DNA of 64,000 nucleotides from Rhodoblastus sp963727035 (GCA_963727035.1 CAVSEY010000030.1:1-64000), one strand, 5' to 3'. Counted from the first letter of the stretch, positions 8,790-16,647 are shown. The notes: generated from the sequence alone by a model not told the origin. Made by a program: numbers and translations.

Positions 8790-9000
8790 CCCGCATTTCC
8801 ACACGGGGTCGGCCTGCGCCAGCTCAACAGGGCGTCAGCAGGGACGCACTGTTGAGCTGGCCCTCCGGGTTGCATTTCGACGGTCGCCCGCCGCGTCGGG
8901 CGGCTCAACCGTATGACGCCATACGCTTTTCGCCGCCCTCCTTGCGTTCGACTCGTCGAAATCGCAACGCAGGTCGGCCCCGTGTAAGAAATGCGGGTTA
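8787..9000 (+). repeat. nested multi-branched inverted-repeat element between convergent genes (possible structured RNA)
   Basis: The whole gap folds as one structure. An outer stem pairs 8787-8817 with 8969-9000 (about 30 pairs, one small internal loop). Inside it lie hairpin 1 (8818-8836 with 8843-8861: 13 pairs, one mismatch, 5 pairs) and stem B (8869-8882 with 8954-8968, one bulge). Stem B encloses hairpin 2 (8885-8890/8897-8902) and hairpin 3 (8910-8915/8920-8925). The outer stem contains the stop codons of polA and of the acetyltransferase gene. Two mismatches in it (8809/8977 and 8812/8974) are G-T, which pair in plus-strand RNA but would be A-C in minus-strand RNA, so the fold favours a transcript running from polA. 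It could be a transcription terminator, a dispersed palindromic element or a stable 3'-end RNA. The folding is seen directly; the function is unknown. Confidence 0.8.
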
Positions 9001-9435
9001 AAGAGGCTTGGACAAAAACGTCCTACTGGCGCCCGGCGGCAGATTGTCGATCCGTCCGGCCACGGCAAAGCCCTGGGCGCGGTAGAAATTTTCCGCCGCC
9101 GGGCTGAACGTGTCGAGATAGAGCCCGACGCAATTTTTCTCGCGCGCCAAGGCCTCGGCCTCGGCCAGCAAAGCGCGGCCGACGCCTTTGCCGCGCCAAT
9201 CGGGCGCGACGAAAAATTGCGCGACATAGAGCCAGCGCCAATGGATCACGCCCTTGATCCCGCCAATCCAGCCGCCCGAGGCGTCATGGGCGGCGAGCGC
9301 GAAAGGACTTTCGTCGCGCGGGCCGAAGGTGGCGGCGACGTCTTCGGCCAGACGCGCCGCGGTCACGGCGCCCGCGCCTGGTCCGGTCTCGCGGGCGACG
9401 CGAAACAATTTGGGTTCCCGCGCGGTTTGGGTCAT
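8998..9435 (-). CDS. GNAT-family N-acetyltransferase
   Basis: The ATG at 9433-9435 (MTQTAREPKLFRVA) was chosen; a longer frame to 9756 overlaps the neighbouring gene and reads as noise. The 145-residue product shows the GNAT core: LYVAQFFVAPDWRGKGVG (motif A, acetyl-CoA pyrophosphate loop R-G-K-G-V-G) near residues 82-99, then a motif B-like LDTFSPAAENFYRAQGF. It probably transfers an acetyl group from acetyl-CoA to an amine; the substrate is unknown. Its stop codon is inside the outer stem of the 8787-9000 element, and only 10 bp separate its start from the divergent deacetylase gene. Confidence 0.85.
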   Translation of the reverse strand: MTQTAREPKLFRVARETGPGAGAVTAARLAEDVAATFGPRDESPFALAAHDASGGWIGGIKGVIHWRWLYVAQFFVAPDWRGKGVGRALLAEAEALAREKNCVGLYLDTFSPAAENFYRAQGFAVAGRIDNLPPGASRTFLSKPL

Positions 9436-9445
9436 TGATCCCGGA

Positions 9446-10480
9446 ATGAAAGAAATCTTCTTTCTTGCCTTGTCAGTCTGGCTGCTGGCGCCTTCGAGCG
9501 CAAGCGCGGCGCCCGATTGCGCCGCGCCGGTTTCGGTCGCCGCGCCGCTCGACGGTCCCGTACAGCCCGCGAGCCGGGTCAAGGACTTGCGCGTCGCGCT
9601 GCAGGACTGCCGCCGCGCGGACGGCCAAGAGGCCCAAGAGGTTCTGGCGACGCGAACTTTTAGCGTGGACGGCGAGGATCTGTTTCTGGCGGTCGACCCG
9701 GAAAAGCTGACCACGCGTCTGGAGCGCGCCGCCTGCTGGACCTGCGCGCCGACCACGCCCGAGGCTCAGGCGCAGACCCGCTTCCTGCGCGCCCTGGACG
9801 CGTTCTCGAAGGCGCCGGGCAAGAGACTTCCCGAGGGCGCGACCTGGTTCGACAATGCCGGGCTGACGCATGGTGGTGATGGGGCTGGACGCGACAGGGC
9901 TGGGCGCGGCGGCGTTTTTCTGACCGGCGATCTTTGCCCGTCGCATCTCCCGCTCGACCGCGCCTTTCTGAAATCGCTCGAAGGCGCCGGCGCCGCGACC
10001 CCGATCGCGCTCTCGATCAGCGGGCTATGGATCGGACAGCACGCGGAAGATTTTCTCTGGCTGCGGCGCGAGAAGGCGCAAGGCCGGCTCGACATCGCCT
10101 TCGTCAATCATTCCTTCCACCATCCCTACCGTCCGGGACTGGCCGACGCTCATAATTTTCTGCTCATGCCGGGCGTGGACATGAAGGAGGAAATTCTGGA
10201 GGTCGAACGGCTGCTGATCGCCAATGGCGAAGTCCCCAGCGTCTTTTTCCGCTTTCCGGGCCTGATCTCCGACCGCGCCACGATGGACGCCGTGCGCGAC
10301 GCTTATCTGATCCCCCTGGGCGCGCAATCCTGGCTCGCCTTGACGCCGGTCGCGCCGCAGGGCGCGATCATCCTGGTTCATCCCAATGGCAACGAGCCTT
10401 TCGGCCTGTATGTTTTCGAGCGTCTGCGCCACGCCGGGAAACTGCCCGCGCCCTACCGCCCGATCAGCGAGGCGCCATAA
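9446..10480 (+). CDS. secreted polysaccharide deacetylase-like protein
   Basis: I started at the ATG at 9446 because it opens a clean Sec signal peptide (MKEIFFLALSVWLLAP, cleavage after about ASA at 20-22). The 344-residue product carries NodB-type motifs: FLTGDLCPSHLP (motif 1), NHSFHHP (H-S-x-x-H metal site), FRFPG (motif 3) and ILVHPNGNE (final His). In motif 1 the usual TFDDGP is changed so that only one Asp remains, so activity may be altered. The likely place of action is the periplasm, on cell-wall or exopolysaccharide N-acetyl groups; the substrate is inferred. A rho-independent terminator follows directly. Confidence 0.75.
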   Translation: MKEIFFLALSVWLLAPSSASAAPDCAAPVSVAAPLDGPVQPASRVKDLRVALQDCRRADGQEAQEVLATRTFSVDGEDLFLAVDPEKLTTRLERAACWTCAPTTPEAQAQTRFLRALDAFSKAPGKRLPEGATWFDNAGLTHGGDGAGRDRAGRGGVFLTGDLCPSHLPLDRAFLKSLEGAGAATPIALSISGLWIGQHAEDFLWLRREKAQGRLDIAFVNHSFHHPYRPGLADAHNFLLMPGVDMKEEILEVERLLIANGEVPSVFFRFPGLISDRATMDAVRDAYLIPLGAQSWLALTPVAPQGAIILVHPNGNEPFGLYVFERLRHAGKLPAPYRPISEAP

Positions 10481-10482
10481 AA

Positions 10483-10510
10483 AAAGGACCCGCCAAAAGG
10501 CCGGTCCTTT
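10483..10510. terminator. rho-independent terminator, probably bidirectional
   Basis: AAAGGACC (10483-10490) pairs with GGTCCTTT (10503-10510), with an inner GCC/GGC pair and an AAAA loop. A-rich sequence precedes and T-rich sequence follows. It lies just after the deacetylase-like gene stop and 24 bp after the converging small secreted-protein gene, so it can serve both. Confidence 0.8.
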
Positions 10511-10533
10511 CCGTTTCCATCCCCGGACGGGGA

Positions 10534-10848
10534 TCAGCCGCAAACGACGATCTTCCTTCTCTTCGCGCCTTGCGCGGATTTGCCGCCGATCAGGTGATTG
10601 TCGGAAATTGCATGCGGGTTGGACTCGCATTGATCGACGCGCGCCTCCTGCTGCGCCGATTGTTCGTCGGGCGCGAAGTCCTGCGTCGGCAAGGCGTTCT
10701 GCTCCAGGGCGACTGCGAGCACGATCGGCGCCTGATCGTGGCGCGCGGCGACTTTCGGCGCTGCGGCATGGGCGGCGGCAAAAGCCAAGCCCGAGGCCAA
10801 CCCCAGCACCAGACCAAAGCGAAGCATCTGCCGTTCCAACCCCTGCAT
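10534..10848 (-). CDS. small secreted hypothetical protein (104 aa)
   Basis: AGGGAG 7 nt upstream supports the ATG at 10846-10848. The N-terminus (from MLRFGLVLGLASGLAFAAAH) is a typical Sec signal peptide ending near AHA-AP. The mature part is about 75 residues, polar, with two cysteines (in DQCES and the C-terminal VVCG) that could form a disulfide, and a basic KRRK patch near the end. I do not recognise the family. It probably works in the periplasm. It is divergent from the phytochrome-like gene across about 150 bp. Confidence 0.6.
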   Translation of the reverse strand: MQGLERQMLRFGLVLGLASGLAFAAAHAAAPKVAARHDQAPIVLAVALEQNALPTQDFAPDEQSAQQEARVDQCESNPHAISDNHLIGGKSAQGAKRRKIVVCG

Positions 10849-10996
10849 GGCCAAGCTCCCTGAACACGAACCTTCGGGGTTAAAACGCACGAACTGCAAA
10901 AAAGGTTCAAAAAAAATTTCGTCGTGGTCTATTTGCAACGCTTTTTTAACCATTATGCTCACGGCGGCTCGAATCGGCGAGGGCCGGAGCAAGCGA

Positions 10997-11935
10997 ATGA
11001 CGCCAGAAGACGCTGTTAAAACAACAGGAAAAGTGAATTCGGCGATTCAGTCGCGCGGCTGGATGACGGTTTGCGACGACCATGCGGCGCGCATCCTCGA
11101 CCATTCGGTCAATCTTGCCGACCTGTTCCCGGCGCGCGGGGGCGGCTTTTTCGGCCTCGCCTTGCGCGATCTCGTCGGCGCCGCCACCGCCCATCTTCTG
11201 CGCAACGGTCTGTCGCGCGCGGGCGAGGCCCCGCGTCCGATCCTGATGCCGCGCCAGCCCATCGCCGGCCTTCCCGGCCTTTACGATTTCGCGGTTCATG
11301 CGGCCGGGGACTTGACCATCATCGAATTCGAGACCGCCGTCGAGGCCGATCCTTTCGCACTGGACCGCCTTCGCGCCCTGATCGACCGACTGGCGCTGGC
11401 GGGGGGGCTGAACCGGCTGATGACGATGGCGGCGCGGCTCATCCAGGCCCTGCTGCAATGGGATTGCGTCACCATCCTGCGGCTGGACCCCGACGGCCCT
11501 CGCGTCCTCGCCCAGCAGAAGCGGCTGACCTGGCCGGACGCCGAGGCCAATGCAAGTCTATGCGCCGATTTTCCGGAACAGGCGCGGGCGGGTCTTCGCG
11601 CCGCGCGGTTGCGGTTCATCGCCGACATCGCCGCCGCGCCGGTCGGCCTGGCCGGCGAGAGCAGGCCGGACCTCGGCATGGCTTTTCTGCGCGCCGCAAC
11701 CCCGGACGAAGCTTCGCGCGCCCGCGCGGCCGGCTTCGCCGCATCGCTGGCGCTGCCGATTTGCGTCGAAGGCGAGTTATGGGGCGTTTTGCTCGCCCAT
11801 GACCGCGCCGCGCGAAACATGACGATCGACGAACGCGCGGTCTTCGACCTGTTCGGCGATTATCTCTCGCTGTCGGTCCAGGCGGCGCTGGCGCGCGAGG
11901 CGGCCGACGAATTCCGCCGCCGGCACGCGCTTTGA
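10997..11935 (+). CDS. degenerate bacteriophytochrome-like PAS-GAF protein without output domain
   Basis: The ATG at 10997 follows a GGAGC site; the longer frame back to 10847 overlaps the signal-peptide gene on the other strand. The 312-residue product matches the phytochrome photosensory order: a PAS-like region with AIQSRGWMTVCDD (compare I-Q-x-H-G) at 16-28, then a GAF domain from about 125. In the GAF the stretch SLCADFPEQARAGLR stands where phytochromes have YPASDIPAQAR, followed by RLRFIADIAAAPVGL, and VEGELWGVLLAHD where they have GxLWGLIACHH. The chromophore-binding Cys near the N-terminus is absent (the only early Cys, Cys26, lies after the IQ motif), and the PASDIP motif and the HPIH-like His are lost. 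PHY and kinase domains are missing. It is probably a light-blind sensor or partner protein. Confidence 0.65.
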   Translation: MTPEDAVKTTGKVNSAIQSRGWMTVCDDHAARILDHSVNLADLFPARGGGFFGLALRDLVGAATAHLLRNGLSRAGEAPRPILMPRQPIAGLPGLYDFAVHAAGDLTIIEFETAVEADPFALDRLRALIDRLALAGGLNRLMTMAARLIQALLQWDCVTILRLDPDGPRVLAQQKRLTWPDAEANASLCADFPEQARAGLRAARLRFIADIAAAPVGLAGESRPDLGMAFLRAATPDEASRARAAGFAASLALPICVEGELWGVLLAHDRAARNMTIDERAVFDLFGDYLSLSVQAALAREAADEFRRRHAL

Positions 11936-11953
11936 CATGACGTCCGCTTGAAA

Positions 11954-12466
11954 TCAGGCGGCGGCGCCGCAGCACTTCTTGTATTTCTTGCCCGATCCGC
12001 AGGGGCAGGGGTCGTTGCGGCCCGGTTGGGGTCCGCGCACGATGGTCTCGCCCTTCATCGCCAATTCCTTGGCGAAGCGCCAGCGGCCTTCGCCGTCACG
12101 CTGGAACAGCGAGCGCTCGCGATGGGCAAGTTTCTTGCCGTCGCGGTTGAAATGGGCGGTGAAGGTCACCGTGCCGGTCGAATCGTTCTCGCCGCCGCCT
12201 TCGGTCGCGACGATGTCGAGGCCGAGCCATTCCGATTTCTTCGCCCAGTCGCTGTTCGCGGCGCGGTCGAAATCGTGGCGCTGGTCCTCGGCGAGGGTCT
12301 CGAAAAGATAGTCGATGTCGGCTGTCACGAAGGCGCTGTAGCGCGAACGCATCAGGGCTTCCGCCGTCGGCGGGTTCTTTTCGCCCGCGAGATAGGGGCC
12401 ACAGCAGGCGGTAAAGGCCAGCTTGTCTTGCGCGCCGGCGCGGCAGGGGCAGATTTCCTCGGTCAT
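11954..12466 (-). CDS. ychJ: YchJ-family protein with C-terminal SEC-C zinc motif (UPF0225)
   Basis: The 170-residue product has the YchJ layout: an N-terminal cysteine cluster (CPCRAG, then CC), LMRSRYSAFVTADIDYLFET, a cystatin/NTF2-like middle (FTAHFNRDGK, ERSLFQRDGEGRWRF) and the SEC-C motif NDPCPCGSGKKYKKCCG at the end. SEC-C binds zinc and is found in SecA and in assorted small proteins. The biochemical role of YchJ is not established. It converges on the phytochrome-like gene with 18 bp between stops. Confidence 0.88.
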   Translation of the reverse strand: MTEEICPCRAGAQDKLAFTACCGPYLAGEKNPPTAEALMRSRYSAFVTADIDYLFETLAEDQRHDFDRAANSDWAKKSEWLGLDIVATEGGGENDSTGTVTFTAHFNRDGKKLAHRERSLFQRDGEGRWRFAKELAMKGETIVRGPQPGRNDPCPCGSGKKYKKCCGAAA

Positions 12467-12476
12467 GACGCGGCTT

Positions 12477-12938
12477 TTAGCCGATTTTCCGCGTCATGCA
12501 ATCAGGAGAACGAGCGAAACGGCTCATTTCGTCTTGTTGAAGGCGTCGGTCGGCAGGGCGCCATAGGGAGACGGCGCGGCGGGACGGCGGCGCGGCGGCC
12601 GCCGGCGCGGCGAACGGCTGCAGGGCGGCCGGTTCGGGCGCTGCGGGCTGTTGCGGCGCGGCCGGGGCGTCTGGCGCCGGCGGCGCGGCGGTTTCGGCGG
12701 CGGGTTGCTCCGGCGCGGGCTTGGTCTGGTCCTGTTTGGGAATCGGCCCGTGGAAAAAACCGAGCTTGGCGGCCTCGGCCTTTTCGATGCATTTGTTTTT
12801 CGACTTCCAGAAAACCTGGCTGCGCGGGCATTGCATCGCCGAGCCGGGCGCCGCGAGCGCCAGGACCAGGCCCGAGGCCGCGGCCAGGGTCCAGAAGCGG
12901 CGGCGATGCGCCGGGGAATGATAAAAAGCTTGTCTCAT
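12477..12938 (-). CDS. Pro/Ala-rich secreted hypothetical protein, probably frameshifted near the C-terminus
   Basis: As read, 153 residues: a signal peptide (RRRFWTLAAASGLVLALAAP), a short domain with two cysteines (MQCPRSQVFWKSKNKCIEK), then a long Ala/Pro linker. The last part of this frame (RRAVSLWRPADRR) looks like noise. Removing one base in the GC-rich run around 12545-12600 would switch to a frame ending in SPYGALPTDAFNKTK at a TGA (12524-12526), giving 137 residues with a much more protein-like tail. I therefore suspect a single-base insertion, like those in other genes of this window. Function unknown; probably periplasmic. Confidence 0.5.
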   Translation of the reverse strand: MRQAFYHSPAHRRRFWTLAAASGLVLALAAPGSAMQCPRSQVFWKSKNKCIEKAEAAKLGFFHGPIPKQDQTKPAPEQPAAETAAPPAPDAPAAPQQPAAPEPAALQPFAAPAAAAPPSRRAVSLWRPADRRLQQDEMSRFARSPDCMTRKIG

Positions 12939-13095
12939 CCGATCCGAAACCGATTAAGCGGCAGCTTGTCGCAATTCGACGTGACCGAAATGTGGCCGCT
13001 TCGTCAAGCAATTCGCGCCGCCCGCCCTTGCCTTTTCGCCGCGCGGGCCGCATAGGGCGCGTCAAATCCCGCCTCTCCGAAAGCGAGCTTCTCCC

Positions 13096-14194
13096 ATGGG
13101 TTTCAAATGCGGCATCGTCGGCCTGCCCAATGTCGGCAAGTCGACCTTGTTCAACGCGCTGACGCAGACCGCTGCGGCGCAGGCCGCCAATTATCCCTTC
13201 TGCACCATCGAGCCCAATGTCGGCGACGTCGCGGTGCCCGATGAGCGCCTCGACACGCTGGCGAAAATCGCCGGCTCCAGGGAGATCATCCCGACCCGGC
13301 TGACCTTCGTCGATATCGCCGGATTGGTGCGCGGCGCCTCCAGGGGCGAAGGCCTCGGTAACCAGTTTCTCGCCAATATCCGCGAATGCGACGCCATCGC
13401 CCATGTCGTGCGCTGCTTCGAGGATGGCGACATCACCCATGTCGAAGGCGACGTCGATCCGATCCGCGACATCGAGACCATCGAGACCGAGTTGATGCTG
13501 GCCGATCTCGAACTCGCTCGAAAAGCGCGTGGTCAATCTGGAAAAGAAGGCGCGCGGCGGCGACAAGGAATCGAAAGAGCTGCTCGACCTCGTCAACCGC
13601 TGCCTCGTCCTGTTGCGCGAGGGCAGGCCGGCGCGCATGGCGGACGTTTCGGCCGACGAGCGCAGGACTTTCGCCCAGCTCGGCCTGCTGTCGTCCAAGC
13701 CGGTGCTTTATGTCTGCAATGTCGAGGAAGCTTCCGCTGACAACGGCAACGACTTTTCCCAAAAAGTCTTTGCGCGCGCGGCGGAGGAAGGCGCGGTGGC
13801 GGTGGTGGTCTCGGCCAAGATCGAAAGCGAGATCGCGGTCATGGCGGTCGAGGACCAGACGGATTTTCTCGAAGCCGTGGGGCTTCAGGAGCCCGGCCTC
13901 AATCGCGTGATCCGCGCGGGCTATGGCCTCCTTCATCTGATCACTTATTTCACCGTCGGCCCCAAGGAGGCGCGCGCCTGGACCATCGAAAAGGGCACAA
14001 AAGCCCCGGCGGCGGCGGGCGTGATCCACAGCGATTTTGAAAAGGGTTTCATTCGCGCCGAAACCATCGCTTTCGACGATTATGTCGCCTGCAAGGGCGA
14101 GGCGGGTGCGCGCGAGGCCGGGAAATTCCGGCTCGAAGGCAAGGATTACACGGTGGCGGACGGCGACGTGCTCCACTTCCGCTTCGCCAACTGA
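13096..14194 (+). CDS. ychF: redox-regulated ATPase/GTPase YchF (OBG family), interrupted by a one-base frameshift
   Basis: The N-terminal part (from 13096) has the P-loop VGLPNVGKSTLFNALT, NYPFCTIEPNVG, and the G3 DIAGLVRGAS, all typical of YchF. After ELMLADLE the frame drifts; the +2 frame continues as VVNLEKKARGGDKESKELLD and runs to 14194 with the TGS domain (KGFIRAETIAFDDY, ADGDVLHFRF). One extra C in GAACTCGCTC around 13513 explains the break. Without it the protein is 365 aa, the normal length. YchF binds the ribosome and hydrolyses ATP. Since the gene is near-universal, a consensus error is more likely than a real mutation. Confidence 0.93.
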
Positions 14195-14223
14195 TCCTTT
14201 TTTCGGCGATCCGCAAAAAGGCG

Positions 14224-14258
14224 CCGGCGCGAAAATCCCTTGAGGATTTCCGCGCCGG
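14224..14258. terminator. strong hairpin between convergent ychF and FYDLN gene
   Basis: CCGGCGCG (14224-14231) and AAATCC (14233-14238) pair with GGATTT (14244-14249) and CGCGCCGG (14251-14258), with one mismatch and a 5-nt loop. There is no T tract after it. Its place between two converging genes suggests transcript end formation, but the lack of T residues makes this less certain. Confidence 0.5.
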
Positions 14259-14285
14259 GCAAATTCTACGCGCCGGCGGTCGGGA

Positions 14286-14654
14286 TCAGCCCTCTTCGTC
14301 CGTCTCGAGGTCGCCGTCGATCAGGTCGGCCACGTCGTCATTATCTTCCTCCTCTTCTTCGAGGAAGGTGTCGTCGACCGAATCGTCGCCGAGATCGACT
14401 TCGTCTTCGGTTGCGACGACGGCCTTGTCGTCCGCGACTTCGACGGCTTCAAGCGAGACAAGTTCCGGCCCCGCCTCGGGCAGATCGGCCTCTTCGTCGT
14501 CAGCCACCGCCGCGCGCGCCGCCGCTCGGGCGGCGACCGGCGGCTGGAAGGTCGCGCCGCATTTCGGACAACGGATGGGATCGCGGTTGAGATCGAAGAA
14601 TTTCGCGCCGCAATTCTGACACTGCCTTTTGCTGCCCAGTTCCGGTTTCGCCAC
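14286..14654 (-). CDS. TIGR02300 family (FYDLN acid) protein
   Basis: The 122-residue protein has an N-terminal zinc ribbon, CQNCGAKFFDLNRDPIRCPKCG (split: CQNCGAKFFDLN then RCPKCG), with two CxxC pairs near residues 12-15 and 29-32. A long Asp/Glu-rich tail makes up the second half. This arrangement is the FYDLN-acid family of alphaproteobacteria, here with FFDLN in place of FYDLN. Function is not known; the acidic tail suggests binding to a basic partner. It converges on ychF. Confidence 0.88.
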   Translation of the reverse strand: MAKPELGSKRQCQNCGAKFFDLNRDPIRCPKCGATFQPPVAARAAARAAVADDEEADLPEAGPELVSLEAVEVADDKAVVATEDEVDLGDDSVDDTFLEEEEEDNDDVADLIDGDLETDEEG

Positions 14655-14804
14655 GTTTGGTATCCCCTTGATCGTTTTCCGCCAGCGGGCTGCGCGGTCG
14701 AGAACTATCGGACGGTGGGGTTATTCGCGTGGCGATGCGCTGTCAATCCGTTTCAACACGGAAAGCGCTGTTCTTTGGCGCGAGCCGGCAGAGGCGCGCC
14801 GCGC

Positions 14805-15371
14805 TCAACGCTCCAGTTCGGAATCCCAGTACAGGAAATCGTTCCACGTCTTGTGCAATTCGCTGTTGGCCTGGGGCAGCCGGCGCGCGATCATGTCCAG
14901 CTGATAGGGCGCCGGCTCGAAAGGCGCGCGCCTCAGTTTCAGGCCGGCCTGTTTCGCGGTCATGTCGGCCTTGAGCAGGTTGTCGCGCTGGCAGCAGGTC
15001 ACGATATTGGCCCAGGTCGTCGCGCCGCCTTTGGAGCGGGGAAGGACGTGATCGAAGGTCAGATCCCTGGCCAGGCCCCTGCCGCCGCAATATTGGCAGG
15101 TGAATTCGTCGCGCAGGAAGACATGATAGCGGGTAAAGGCCACGGTCTTGCGCCGGTGATAGGTTTTGAGCGCGACGACGGAGGGGACCTCGAAGGATTG
15201 GTTGGCCGAGCGCACGACCACGTCTTCATAGCTCGCGATCGGATTGACCCGGCCCTTGATCAGCGCGACCAGGGCGTCCTGCCAGCTCCAGATCGACAGG
15301 GGCGCCCAGCTCACCGGCTGCATGTCGGCGTTGAGGACAAGGGTGCGCAGGTTGGCGACGGCGGCGTTCAT
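14805..15371 (-). CDS. HNH endonuclease family protein
   Basis: The ATG at 15369-15371 (MNAAVANLRTLVLNADMQP) matches family starts. The 188-residue protein has the HNH zinc-bound core: CQYCGG, then LTFDHVLPRSKGGATTWANIV with the catalytic His, a central Asn and CC ligands after it. The N-terminal part (PLSIWSWQDALVALIKGR) is typical of the common stand-alone chromosomal HNH proteins of alphaproteobacteria rather than of phage or McrA enzymes. The cellular role is unclear. Confidence 0.85.
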   Translation of the reverse strand: MNAAVANLRTLVLNADMQPVSWAPLSIWSWQDALVALIKGRVNPIASYEDVVVRSANQSFEVPSVVALKTYHRRKTVAFTRYHVFLRDEFTCQYCGGRGLARDLTFDHVLPRSKGGATTWANIVTCCQRDNLLKADMTAKQAGLKLRRAPFEPAPYQLDMIARRLPQANSELHKTWNDFLYWDSELER

Positions 15372-15765
15372 GCGCGCCCCCGCGAAGCCGGCGCGAACCG
15401 CAAGCCGTCCGTGTGCGGCGCGCAAGGGCCGAAGCGACATTCGGAGAGAGAAAGGGCTTGTCGGGGCGCGGCGCCGGAGCCCGCCGTTTCCGCATCGAAC
15501 GCCACAAGGCGCCTATGCAGAAACGCGGCGGTCACGCCGCCCTCCCTTTCCTGCGATGCACAAGCGGAGGGGTCGAATCGAACTCCAGGCGCGCGGCTCC
15601 GGGCGGGAGCCGCCGCGAATGTTCCGGCCGAGCTTGACCCTTCATCCGCCATCTCCAGGAAAACGACTCAAAGCGCGCGCGAGCCGATTTTCAAGCACGC
15701 ATAATCTATACGCCGGATGACGCCCTTGTGAAGGCGCCCCCGGTCTTTTTCACAAGACCGGCGTC
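15372..15765. other. intergenic region ending in a terminator-like hairpin
   Basis: I see no convincing gene in these 394 bp; open frames on either strand are low-complexity and lack ribosome sites. At the right end CCGGTCTT (15740-15747) pairs with AAGACCGG (15754-15761). It stands 5 bp past the stop of the 3-hydroxybutyryl-CoA dehydrogenase gene on the minus strand and probably ends that transcript. Confidence 0.45.
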
Positions 15766-16647
15766 TTATCGCGTCGGGATCGGCGTTCCGCTGCGATAGT
15801 CGTAGAAGCCGCGCTGGGTTTTCCGGCCGAGCCAGCCCGCCTCGACATATTTCACCAGCAGGGGACAGGGCCGGTATTTCGAATCGGCGAGACCTTCATG
15901 CAGGACCTGCATGATCGACAGGCAGGTGTCGAGGCCGATGAAATCGGCGAGCTGCAACGGCCCCATCGGATGATTGGCGCCCAGGCGCATGGCGGTGTCG
16001 ATGGCGTCGACCGTCCCGACGCCCTCATAGAGCGTGTAGATCGCCTCGTTGATCATCGGCAGCAGGATGCGGTTGACGATGAAGGCGGGGAAGTCCTCCG
16101 ACACCGTCACCGTCTTGTGCAGCGACTCGATATAGGTCCGGGCCGCGGTGAAGGTTTCGTCGTCGGTCGCAATGCCGCGAATCAGCTCGACGAGCTGCAT
16201 CCGGGGCACCGGATTCATGAAATGTATGCCGATGAAGCGATTCGGCCGGTTGGTCGTCGAGGCGAGGCGGGTGATCGAGATCGACGACGTATTGGTCGCG
16301 ATGATCGCGCCTTCCTTGAGCGGCAGGCAGACGTCCGACAGGATCTTGCGCTTGACCTCTTCATCCTCGGTCGCGGCCTCGATGACGAGATCGCAGGAGG
16401 CGAGATCCTCGAAGGTCTTGGCCGGCTTGATCAGGGCGAGCGCCGCCGCCTTGTCGGCCGCCGTCATGGCGTCGCGCTCGACCAGGCGGCCGAGGTTCGC
16501 GTCGACCTTGCCGATCGCCGCGTGAATCCGGCTTTCGGAAATGTCGTTCAGCAGGACTTCGAAGCCGCCCGACGCGCTGACCTGCGAGATCCCGCTGCCC
16601 ATCTGGCCTGCTCCGACCACGCCGATTTTACGAATTTCGAAAGTCAT
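15766..16647 (-). CDS. 3-hydroxybutyryl-CoA dehydrogenase
   Basis: The 293-residue protein begins with an NAD-binding GAGQMGSGI motif (about residues 11-19). It has the 3-hydroxyacyl-CoA dehydrogenase signatures GIHFMNPVPRMQLVEL and DFPAFIVNRILLPMINEA, with the catalytic His in IHFMNP and the downstream Glu and Asn. The C-terminal half has GPLQLADFIGLD and GRKTQRGFYDY. It oxidises 3-hydroxybutyryl-CoA to acetoacetyl-CoA, in butyrate/PHB-type or fatty-acid metabolism. It follows etfB-etfA on the same strand, a usual alphaproteobacterial order that links it to electron transfer from acyl-CoA dehydrogenation. Confidence 0.95.
   Translation of the reverse strand: MTFEIRKIGVVGAGQMGSGISQVSASGGFEVLLNDISESRIHAAIGKVDANLGRLVERDAMTAADKAAALALIKPAKTFEDLASCDLVIEAATEDEEVKRKILSDVCLPLKEGAIIATNTSSISITRLASTTNRPNRFIGIHFMNPVPRMQLVELIRGIATDDETFTAARTYIESLHKTVTVSEDFPAFIVNRILLPMINEAIYTLYEGVGTVDAIDTAMRLGANHPMGPLQLADFIGLDTCLSIMQVLHEGLADSKYRPCPLLVKYVEAGWLGRKTQRGFYDYRSGTPIPTR

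Noticed and set aside
8787..9000. Reading the inverted-repeat element as an integron attC site or an insertion sequence
   Set aside because: The core RYYYAAC/GTTRRRY pattern is not present, there is no transposase frame, and the structure has too many branches for attC.
15368..15652. 94-codon minus-strand frame upstream of the HNH gene
   Set aside because: It overlaps the HNH start, is low-complexity and has no ribosome site or family resemblance.
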